From: an uncultured Massilia sp.
GTDB taxonomy: Bacteria > Pseudomonadota > Gammaproteobacteria > Burkholderiales > Burkholderiaceae
DNA length: 64,000 nt
Direction: 5' to 3'
NCBI GenBank assembly: GCA_946481275.1
Contig: CAMLMV010000025.1
Span: 33,564 to 97,563 of the forward strand
A program made the translations under genes and the position numbers. The notes under the pieces were generated by a model. The model searched no databases. It had not been told where the DNA came from and worked only from the letters and a program-made list of their open reading frames with translations. Position 1 is the first letter of the stretch; every line of letters begins with the position of its first letter. Positions 27,513-37,300 of the stretch are shown here, piece after piece.

Positions 27513-30500
27513 CTATTTCGCGACCTGTTCCGCAAAGCGCCCGTCCGGCGCCGTGATGCGCACGGTGACGCTCGCCACCGCGCCGTTGTACGTCAGTCCG
27601 TAGCTGGTCACGCCGTGCGCGCTGTTCAGGCGGACCAGTTGCCAAGGCTGGCCGGGCAGCGGCGGTTTGCCGGCCACCGGCACGTCGGCGAGCGCCATTT
27701 CGATCACCGTGACCTGGCCGGGCAGCTTGATGATCGGGCCGCGCACCACGTCCAGCGTTTCCAGCGCCACCTCCTTCTTGGCGAGGATGGCCGCCACGCC
27801 ATGCGGCTGCACGATGGGATGCGGCACCGGCGTGATGATCGGTTTCTTCGGCGCGGCGACGGTCACCTTGATCGTGTACTTGCCGCCTGCGCGCGGCGGG
27901 ATCGGGGCGCTGGAGCGCCACGTGGCGTTCACCACGTTCGCCTTCACCGTGTGCATTTCCAGGTCGAGCACGTCCGGCGCGGGGTCGATCGGGCCGGACG
28001 CCACGGTGAGTACGCGTTCCGTGCTGCGCCCGAGCGGATCCGTCATGCGTACCACGACGGCCACGCGGTCGTCGACCGAGCCGCGCCTGAGCCGCACCGC
28101 GTACTGCGTGGCGCTGGTGCGCCAGGTGCCGCTGTTCGGCGGCGAAGGCGGCGCGGCGGGGACAGCCTGCAGCTCGAACGCTTCCAGCAGCAGCGGGTCC
28201 GGGGCGGATTTCGACGGGCCGCTCAGCACCTGCGCATCGATCGTCAGCTTGTGCGGCCCCAGCGCCGTCTTCGCGACGGGCGCGGTGCTGGAGAAATGCA
28301 CCAGCACGTCCTGCAGCGGTCCGCCGGGCCATTCGGCCGTGAGCGGCGACAAATTCGGCGGCCCATCGGGCGGGATCACCACGGACATCGCGTTCGACGC
28401 GGGCGAGCGGCCCGGCAGCAGGGCGCGGTCGGGGTCCGGATGCGCCCACGCGACGGCGCGGTACCACACTCTTTTCCAGGAGCCGTCGGGCTTGTCGGTG
28501 CCAGTCGCATCGGCCAGCGCGGCGGCATCGCCCTCCAGGCCGTGCACGGTCCAGCCGCCGCCGCTTGCTTCGATGGTGGCGACGGGCGGCCCCATGGTGT
28601 CCAGTTCCATCGCGGCCGCCTCGACGCGCGTGCGGAACAGCTGGTAGCGCGCGACGCGGGCGCCGGGTTGGCTCTTGAGGTCGACGTGCACCGCGAACTT
28701 CGGCGTGGCAGCCGGCTGGTCGACGCGGCGGATCTCCAGCCGGGGCGGGGCCGGCGTTGCGATGTCCGCCGCCGCGATTGCGACGACGCGCTGCTCGTTG
28801 TCTTCCGGCGCCGGCCAGTTGGATTCGACGTTGCCCGCGTTGACCGCGACCATCGTGAACAGGTGGATCTCCTTCGTCCCGCGCGGCAGCACGAGGTCGG
28901 CCGACGTCTCCGGCTGCGCCCGGGAGTGTAAGCGTGTGAACAGGGCCCGGAAGTTGTCGGCGGACGCGGCGAGGCAGTCGCGCAGGAAGGCCAGCCGCTC
29001 CGTGTAGGTCAGGGTCGGATCGGGCGCCGGGTGCTCCGGGTCGCCCACCTTCGCGAGGATCGCGCTCTCGGTCGCCGTGTAGATGAAGTATCCCGTCGCG
29101 CCGGCGGCGGGCGCCCACGACACGCGCGCGTGATGCTCGCCGCGCGCATCCGCCAGGCTGGCGCGCTTGACGATTTCCGGCGGCTCCGGCGCGGGGGGGA
29201 TCGGGTCGGACGCGTAGGCGATGTTCGGCCCGGGTTCCGTCGCGGAGCCGGAGACCAGCGGCGCGAGCCACGCGCTGTCGCGCAGGGGCTGGGCGCGTTC
29301 ACGGACCCGCGTCCACACGGCCACGCCGACGTGGCCGACCGTGTTGTAGTCGAGCTGGAGGCCGGTGACCGTGATGCGGTAGCGGCGCACGTCGTCCGCG
29401 CCGACGGGGCCCGGCGCGACGAGGTTGCCGTCGATGTCGTAATAGTCGACCGTGACGTTGGGCGGCAGCGGCGACAGCTGGTCGCCACTGAAGGGCAGCA
29501 CGAGCGGCGCTCCAGGCGCCACGGCGAGCGACGTCTGCAACCCGGCCGGCAGGGTCGTGTCGGGCGGCGGCGTGTGGGCGCGCTGGGGCGCGGCGAACAG
29601 GCGGCTGCGCAGCTCGATCTGCAGCGGCCTGCGGACTTCCCAGTCCCATGCCAGTTCCACCGTCAGGGTGCCCGCGCACACGCGGCCCGATGCGGGGACG
29701 GCCGCGTCCAGCGCGCAGCGCAGCACGCGCGGGCGGTCCAGCGCCGGCTGCTGGTCGGCATGGTCGACCGCGCCCCACACCGACCACTGGCCCCAGATGT
29801 CCTGCAGCGCCACGCCGTAGCGCAGGGCGAGGCCGGCCGCCGTCAGCGGCAGCACGAGCGAGGAATCGACGGCCGAGTGGCGCGTCGTCTCCTTGTCCTT
29901 GGCGTTGCTGGCGAGCGTGATCGGCGCGAGGCCGCCGCTGGGGCGCGGCCGCATGATCGCGTCGGCCGCGACGGCGGGCGTGACCGGATTGGCGCGCGCG
30001 AACGCGAAGCTGGACGTCGTCAGCAGCTTGAAGCGCGGCAGGCGGTCCCACGACACGCGCGCGGCCGCGGTCCACGGCTGGTCGGCCGCATGCGGGCGGC
30101 TGTGCGATTGCGCCTGGGCCTGCAGGGCGCCCGGTGCCGGCGGACGCACGGGCGGCGGCGCCCCGATCGCCAGCGCGGCCATCTCCAGCGGGCCGGAGTT
30201 GCCGTCCATGCCCTTGTCCCACGTGGCCGTGACCATGAAGTCCATCATGCGGCTGGGGATGGCGACGGCGCCCGGCGTCACCGAGCCGCCCGACGTGACC
30301 TGGGCTGCCGGGTACGCGGTGCCGAAGCCCAGCGCGAGCGCGAGCAGCGGGTCGCTGCCGGCTGCGACGAACGCCAGGCCCAGCGGCGGCAGGCTCGCCG
30401 TGGACGGGTCGCCCAGCGTGCCGCCCGCGCCCGTCGGCCCGGGGATGTTGACGTGGTCGCGCTGGCGCGCCTGCAGCACGGGCGCCATCTTGAGCACAGG

Positions 30501-31316
30501 GTGCAGGCGCGGCAGCAGGTCCTGCCGCACTTCCTTGACCAGGCCGTCGAAGTCGGGCAGGGCCCACGCGGGTGCCGGATTCGGCCCGAGCGTGGGAGCC
30601 CACCCGAAGGGCGCGGCGCCGCGGCGCAGGCGGTCGCGCGCGGCGTCGCCCGGCGTCGTCAGCGCGCTGACGACGCCCTGCTTGCTGTCGTGCCGTCCCA
30701 CGTCCGACCACTCGGACTGGTCGACCGGCAGGCCGACGATTTCCAGCGGCCGCCACGCGTCCGAGTTGGCGTAGTCGTGCGCGGTGATGCCGCGTACCTT
30801 GAGCACGCCGACGGGGCCGGGCGACGCGATCGCCACCGCGACGATGGACGTACCCCACAGCAGGACCTGGCGCTGGCCCGTGCCCACGGTCTCGATGATT
30901 TCCAGCGCGTCGATCGCCACCGGGCCGTTCAGCGCGGCCAGGCTGGCATTGGCGGCGGTGACGTCGATGCCGAGCGTGACGTACACGAGCGGATCGCCCA
31001 TCCACCACACGATGGTGGCGCCGTCCTGGTTCTGGTACGTGTGGAAGGGGATGTCGCGCATCTCCTTCTCGGACGGCAGCCGGCCCCACACCGTGAACGG
31101 CCCGCCCGGCATGCCGTAGTCCTCGTCCGGCAGCTCGGGCGCGAGCTGCGGGTTGATCGACCAGCGCAGCTGGGCCATCGCATAGCCCTCGATGCCGCGC
31201 CGGCGCCATTCCTCCGCCCAGCGCTGGTCTTGCGGGTCGCGGGCCCGGTTGATGTGCGCCCAGTTCGTCAGCGCGGCGCGGGCGTAAAAGCGATAGGGGT
31301 CGACGACGCGGCTCAT
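27513..31316 (-). CDS. Giant-operon protein 2 (1267 aa), fibronectin-like modules, unknown function
   Basis: A 1267-residue protein with no signal peptide and no recognised family. It begins MSRVVDPYRFYARAALTNWA. The N-terminal half is mixed; residues about 705-1150 carry fibronectin-III-like modules (PPEIVKRASLADARGEHHAR to VSWAPAAGATGYFIYTATES; LEIRRVDQPAATPKFAVHVD to ARVARYQLFRTRVEAA), and the last 150 residues are further beta modules (VRMTDPLGRSTERVLTV). The start ATG overlaps the stop of the upstream 2364-residue gene by 4 bases (ATGA, 31316-31313), so the two are translationally coupled. Proline/alanine-rich codon usage matches the host, so transfer is not obvious. The repeated Ig-like folds suggest an extended structural or binding protein; no catalytic motif was seen. 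Confidence 0.7.
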   Translation of the reverse strand: MSRVVDPYRFYARAALTNWAHINRARDPQDQRWAEEWRRRGIEGYAMAQLRWSINPQLAPELPDEDYGMPGGPFTVWGRLPSEKEMRDIPFHTYQNQDGATIVWWMGDPLVYVTLGIDVTAANASLAALNGPVAIDALEIIETVGTGQRQVLLWGTSIVAVAIASPGPVGVLKVRGITAHDYANSDAWRPLEIVGLPVDQSEWSDVGRHDSKQGVVSALTTPGDAARDRLRRGAAPFGWAPTLGPNPAPAWALPDFDGLVKEVRQDLLPRLHPVLKMAPVLQARQRDHVNIPGPTGAGGTLGDPSTASLPPLGLAFVAAGSDPLLALALGFGTAYPAAQVTSGGSVTPGAVAIPSRMMDFMVTATWDKGMDGNSGPLEMAALAIGAPPPVRPPAPGALQAQAQSHSRPHAADQPWTAAARVSWDRLPRFKLLTTSSFAFARANPVTPAVAADAIMRPRPSGGLAPITLASNAKDKETTRHSAVDSSLVLPLTAAGLALRYGVALQDIWGQWSVWGAVDHADQQPALDRPRVLRCALDAAVPASGRVCAGTLTVELAWDWEVRRPLQIELRSRLFAAPQRAHTPPPDTTLPAGLQTSLAVAPGAPLVLPFSGDQLSPLPPNVTVDYYDIDGNLVAPGPVGADDVRRYRITVTGLQLDYNTVGHVGVAVWTRVRERAQPLRDSAWLAPLVSGSATEPGPNIAYASDPIPPAPEPPEIVKRASLADARGEHHARVSWAPAAGATGYFIYTATESAILAKVGDPEHPAPDPTLTYTERLAFLRDCLAASADNFRALFTRLHSRAQPETSADLVLPRGTKEIHLFTMVAVNAGNVESNWPAPEDNEQRVVAIAAADIATPAPPRLEIRRVDQPAATPKFAVHVDLKSQPGARVARYQLFRTRVEAAAMELDTMGPPVATIEASGGGWTVHGLEGDAAALADATGTDKPDGSWKRVWYRAVAWAHPDPDRALLPGRSPASNAMSVVIPPDGPPNLSPLTAEWPGGPLQDVLVHFSSTAPVAKTALGPHKLTIDAQVLSGPSKSAPDPLLLEAFELQAVPAAPPSPPNSGTWRTSATQYAVRLRRGSVDDRVAVVVRMTDPLGRSTERVLTVASGPIDPAPDVLDLEMHTVKANVVNATWRSSAPIPPRAGGKYTIKVTVAAPKKPIITPVPHPIVQPHGVAAILAKKEVALETLDVVRGPIIKLPGQVTVIEMALADVPVAGKPPLPGQPWQLVRLNSAHGVTSYGLTYNGAVASVTVRITAPDGRFAEQVAK

Positions 31317-34300
31317 GCTTGTTCCTCCCAGGGTGCGCTCAGCAACGAGACGTAGGTGATCTTGACCGGGTCGGCCGGCCACGTGGCATCGAACAGATAA
31401 GGCCTGTCGGCGAAGCGTTCGCGCTTGAGGCCCAGCGCCAGGCCGTCGGCCCCGCGGCTGCCCGGCTTGAGGATGACGATCGCGCGCTGGCCGCCCGGCG
31501 CCGGGATCACGCGCTGGATCAGGTCCGGCGTGCCCGGCATCTGGGCCAGCTGCAGCCACGTCGCGGGCAGCATCTCGTAGCGTTCCGGCGCGCTGGGCAC
31601 CGGATCCGTCACCTTGATCGGCACGAGGCGCGTGCGGTGCAGCGGCTCGGGCGAATCGACGATCACGGCCACCGGCTGCGGCGGCTGGGCGGGGTCGGGC
31701 TGCTCCCACAGCGCGACGACGCGCGGTGCCGTCGGCGTGCCCATCGGCCCGAGGCCGGCCGTGATCATCGCTTCATCGAGCTCGCTGCCCTGCGGCGCGT
31801 GGCTGGCGAAGGTCGATGACAACGCGGCGATGCGGCCCGGCTCCACGTAGCGGTGCTCGGGGCGCGTGCCGAGGAAGGTGTTGGCGAATTCGCCCAGCGT
31901 GCCGTATGCGGACGTCGAGAACGAGCGGCGCAGCACCCGGTCGCCGACCGTGTTCTCCGGCGCGTCCTCGTCCACCGACTCGATGTCGACGACGTAGTCC
32001 GTGTACGGATCGAGAGGGATCGGCACCGTGACCTTGCTGTGGCGGACCGTTTCGGCTTCGAAGTCCACGCACGGCTTGCCGCCATCTTCCTGCAATACCT
32101 CGCGCACGCTTTCTTCCCACGGCGACAGCAGGCCGCCTTTCACGTCGTCCAGGGTGTCCGCGTTGATCGGGAACGGGTGCGGCACGGACGGCGTGGAGAC
32201 CGGCCGCCGGAACGACGCCGCCTTGATCCGCACCTGCAGCTTCTTGCCGTAGGCCGCGTACAGCTGGCTCACGTCGTTGGTCGCGAACACGAACGACAGC
32301 GGCTCCTGCCCGAACACATGGCTCTCGCCTTCTTCCGGCAGCGTCATCAGCACCCACGGATCGAGCTTCTTCGGCGCTTCGTCGTCGGTGCGGAAGTGGT
32401 ACACGCGGCTTTCCGTCGTCCCGTCGATATCGGCTGTTTCCGCCGCCGTCGGGCGGGTGTCCTGGTCGGAGGTCTGCACCTTCCACTCGACCTCGACCTG
32501 GTAGGCCGTGTCGGGCGCCAGTAGCGCGTGGCCGCAGGCGTCGTCCGACAGCGCCGCTTCCACGGCGCCATGATTGCGCGTGGTCGTCGTCTCGTCCCAG
32601 TCGTGGCGCGCGATTTCCTCGGCGTGCATGAACTCCGCCACGGCGAGGTAGTACGGGCGCATCAGCAGGCGCTGTTCTTCCGGGCGGATCGGGTCGCGCA
32701 TGCTCTGGCCGATCTCGATCGTATGGACCTTGTCCGCGCCCTTGATCTCGACGATCACCGGCAGATACGCCTTGTTGCCCTGCGTGGACGTGGTACCGCC
32801 CAGCGCGGCCAGGTAGCCGGCGGCCAGCTGCACGTCGTCGCGCCACGGGCCGGCGGCGCTCATCCACTCGGGCGGCACGGGCTTGGTCGGCACCACGTCG
32901 GCCAGCGTGACGGCCTGTTCGGCGAGGAGCGTGCCGTCCTTGGCGCGCTGGCGCACCAGCACGTTCTCCTTGCGCACGAGGGTGGACAGCACGAACAGCA
33001 GCAGCCGTCCGGCCGCGACTTCGCCGCTGTGCAGGACGATGCCGTTGAAGAGTTCCGGTGGACGGAAGCCGAGCACCTTCCACGCCTGCTTCACGGCCTT
33101 CTCGTCGGCCGGATTGCCGAGCGCGATCACGCGGCCGTCGTCGTTCAGCGGGCTGGCCAGCACCTTCGCTTCGCAGCGCTGCGGCTCCGTCGGCGACGTC
33201 GCTGCGGCGGCCAGGTGCACCGCGGACGTGGCCAGTTCGGCGCGCGACAGCGGCTGTCCGGCCTGGAGTTTCGCGGCCGTGGCGGCCCACGTCAGGCGCG
33301 CGGCGGGCAGCGTATCGATGCGCTTGATGCCGGCGACTTGCGCGACCTGTTCGCGGACGGCCCGACGCGGCACGCCCGTGGTCGGATCGACCGTTCCCGG
33401 CACCGGTTGCGGCGTCGGCTTCGTCTCGCGCGGGCAGGGCGCCGGCGTGCCGGTCACGAACGCGGGATCGATGCCGCGCTTGCGGTCGACGAGGTCGATG
33501 CCGCAGCGCCAGCACTCCGTCACTTCGAGCGTCGTGACGGGTGCGCGCGACCGCACGGTGTCCGGCGGATCGGGCCACGCTTCGCCGTCGACGATCCAGC
33601 CATCCTTCGAGGGCCCCAGCTGCTCGTAGCGGAAGGTCCACAGCACCGACGTCGCCGGCGCGGCCTTGTGGCAGACGGTGCCCCAGCGTTCGCGGATCGT
33701 CTCTTCCTGGTACTCGCTGCGCGTAAACGCTTTCGGCGTGGCGTTCGGCGTCCAGGCCAGCAGCGCGAGCTGCACTTCGAGCTGGGCACTGGCCGGATCG
33801 ATCGGATTCTTGAGCGTCCACCACACGGAGGGCTTGTCGCCGTCGCCGATCGGGCCCACGAGTTCCACCTTCGTGATCTCGTAGCGCACCCAGTTCTTGC
33901 CCTGCTGCTGCCAGCCGTTCTCCGCCGCGCCGGGATGGTTCAGCGGCGCGCTGCCGAACACGGTGAGTCCGTCGTCGACCGGCGGCACCGACAGCATCAG
34001 CACGGGGATCGCATCGATCGGTACCACGGGCGTCTTGTCGGTGGTGCCGCCTTCGGTCGCCGTGCCGATGGCGCCGTCGACGAGGCGGTCCGTGCCCGTG
34101 CCCATGACCAGTGCGGGCGAACGCGAGACGAGCTTCAGGTCGCGCACCAGCGGCGGCGCGGGCAGCTTGGGCACGTTGGTGGCGCCCAGGTGGAAGTCCA
34201 CGCAGCCTTTGATGGTGAAGAAGAACAGGTCGACCTCGCCGCAGATCTCGCCGTCGATCTTCGAGATGCGCTCGCGCCGGCCGTCCGGCAGCACGTTCTC

Positions 34301-37300
34301 CCCGACGTCGACGTCCAGCTCCGCATAGGCGCTGATGCTGAGGATGAACAGCACCAGCTCGCCGCGCACGTACAGCCGGCCCGCGAGGCGGAACGGGTCG
34401 AAGCCGAGCACCGCGTCGAAGCCGGCGCCGATGCGCAGGTAGAGCCGCGCCGGCACGCTGCCCCACGTGAACGCGGCGCGCAGGCCCGTGCCGATGGCGA
34501 AGCCGTAGACCTGCGGGAGGCCGGCGTCGGGGTAGGCGGGCAGGCCGTTCCCGGACAACATCAGGTAGCCGGAGGCGTCGATCACCGACAGGATCGTGCA
34601 CTGGATCGGGTCGCTACGCTGGCCCAGGTACAGGTGCCAGTCCTCGCCCTTCTTGAGATTGAAGAAGGCTTCGATCGGCACGCGGATCTTGATCAGCGGG
34701 TCGATCGTGTAGTCGGCCACGATGCCGATCGTGAGCGTGCCGCGGCCGGCGTCCAGGTCGATCACGGCCAGCAGGTTGCCTTCGGCGTTCTTGTCCTTCA
34801 GCGCGGGCATCGGCTGCAGCAGGCGCGCCTTCATCATCAGCAGGATGCGCGGGCCGGGCAGTTCGAGCATGAACACGCCCTTCAGGTTGAACACGACGCT
34901 GCTGCCCATCGTGCCGATCGTCGCGCCCACGCCGAACGCCCAATGGTCCGGGTTGCCCTTCCACGCATCGGGATTGGTCGGGTTGCCGTCGGCCCGGTTC
35001 TTCAGCCAGTCGAGGGCGATGGTTGGTCCCGTCAGTCCGTCCTCGTCGCGCGCGTAGTGCATCGCGAACATGCCGAGGAAGCCGTAGATGCCGAGGCCCG
35101 ATCCGCCCAGCGGGATCGCCACCGGCAGCTCCAGCTCCAGCGCGACGAACACGCCCGTGCGGCCGCCCACGTGCGTCACCTTGAGCACGGCGCGCACGCG
35201 GGTATCGATCGGCACCAGCTGCAGGTCGATGGCGCCGCCGACTTCCTCGCCCAGCTCGAAGCTGCCCTTGCCGACCAGGACGCCGGGGATGTTCACGCCC
35301 GCGCCGAACGCGGTCAGCTCCACGCCGGCCACGCCGCCTTCCTCGGCGAATTTCAGGCGCACGCGCGCACGGTCGAACGTGACCACGCCCAGGTCCGCAT
35401 TCAGGCCCAGGTCGAATTCGAAGGACAGGGGATTGGTCCGCGCCACGCGCGCGCCGAGGATCTTGATGAACTGGCCCAGCGGATCGGGCACCGTGATGCC
35501 GCCGCCGCTGGTGAGGTCGATCGAATAGCCGCGCGACGAATCGAACACGGGGCGGAACTGGAAATCGCGTTCGCCGGGCGTGTTCCCGAAGCGCATGCCG
35601 ATCGCCTTGTAGCGCACGGACAGCGGCGACTTGCGCGGGATGGTCAGCAGGGTGATGCCGCCGATCTCCACGTTCGCCGACACGGCGGTCTCGATGTCGC
35701 CCAGGATCGCCACCTCGGTGCCGTTGGCGCGCTTGCGCACGGCGATTTCGCCGCCCCACAGCACGACGCGTTCGACGTTGAAGTAGCCGGCCTGCGCCAG
35801 GCCCGTCGCCAGCGCCACGCCGCCGACCGCGAGCACCGCCGGCACCATGTCGCCCGAGGCCGGGTTGGCCGGGGCGGCGGCGTCGAGCAGGGGCGCGAAC
35901 AGGGCGGTCATGCCGAGCAGGTTGCGGCCGAAATTGCCTTCCGCGAGCAGCGGCTGGCCGGGCAGCTGGCCCGTCATCACGAGGCCGTCCTTGTCGGCCG
36001 GGTCCGCGCCCAGGTAGGCGAGGGCGCTCCAGTCGCCCGTCGCGTTATCGATCTGGAAGACGATGCGGGCCTTGACCACGCCATCCATCGGGTTGCTGCC
36101 CATGCCGCGCAGGACCGGCTCCATGCCCGGATCGCCGCCGTTCTGCTGGATGAACTGTTCCGACGGCGTGTTGATGTCGAATTCACCGAAGACTTCGACC
36201 GCCACGAATTCGTCGCGCACGATGCGCACCTTGGCGCCCAGGGCGCGGAACCAGCTGGGCGGCGTCGGCTGCGCCGGTGCCGGGTCGGGCGTGTTATCCG
36301 GGATCTGCGGGACTGTGGTATCGCCGCGCGACACCGTGCCGCGCGTGACGGTGCCCGACAGCGGCGCGGCCGGCAGCCTGGCTTCGGCGCGCCAGTTGGT
36401 GCGGCGCGTGTCGAGGTCGGAGCTTCCCACCGGGCCGCGGCCGAGGAGGGTGAAATTGAAATTCTTGCCCGGCGCCGCGGCGCGGATGATGTGCGCGAAC
36501 GCCTCCGCGCGCCGGCGCGACAGCAGGAAGTTGTAGTCGACGTCGTTCGGGTCGTCCTCGTTGCTGGCCCAGCCCGTGATCTCGATCGTGGAGCCGGCCG
36601 GCACGCGGTCCAGGCGCGCGGCGTAGGTGCTGCCCACGGGGCTGCCCGTGAACGGGCTTTCCGGCGCATCCGTCGCGGCCGGGCCGGTGCTCGAATTGGC
36701 CGGCTTTGTCACATCGGCGGTCGGCGTCGGCCCCACGGTGCCGGGCAGGCCCGCCACGTAATCGATGCCGATGGTCGGGTCGTGCTCGGGCAGTTGCAGG
36801 TTCGTCGGGCGGTCGAAGCGGAAATAGGCGCTGATCGTCTCGGGCCCCGCGCCCACGTCCGGCGTGGTCGCTTCCACTTCGGCCGACTCGTTCGGGCCCA
36901 GCTCGATGGTGCACTCTTCGCCGGTTGGTTTGCTCACGGCCGGCGCCGCGGGCGGCTTGCGGACCTTCCACCCGGTGGCGGGGTTCGGCGGATCGAGCGT
37001 GATCGTGATGCTCGAATTGTTGCGCGCCTTGAGGCGGAACGGGGGCGCGCCGACCGGCGTGCCGTCGCGCGTGATGCTGTCGGTGTTGAACTGCGCCTCC
37101 GCGACGACCGGCGTGCCCGGCTTCGTGCTGCCCGTGCGCGGACCGGCCGCGATGGTGAGCTGGGCCGGCGCGCCGCCCCCGCTGGCCGCACTCACGACGA
37201 TGCTGCCGGCGCCGTCGCCGCCCAGGTCGACGTCGAACACGTTCGGCATCGATGGCGCGACCGGCGCGAGCGCACTGCCGTCCAGTTTGGCGGTAAAGGT

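Noticed and set aside
24695..27556. A 953-codon plus-strand frame opposite giant-operon protein 3
   Set aside because: It has the same antisense composition bias; the minus-strand frame fits the operon and has a PLD-like domain.
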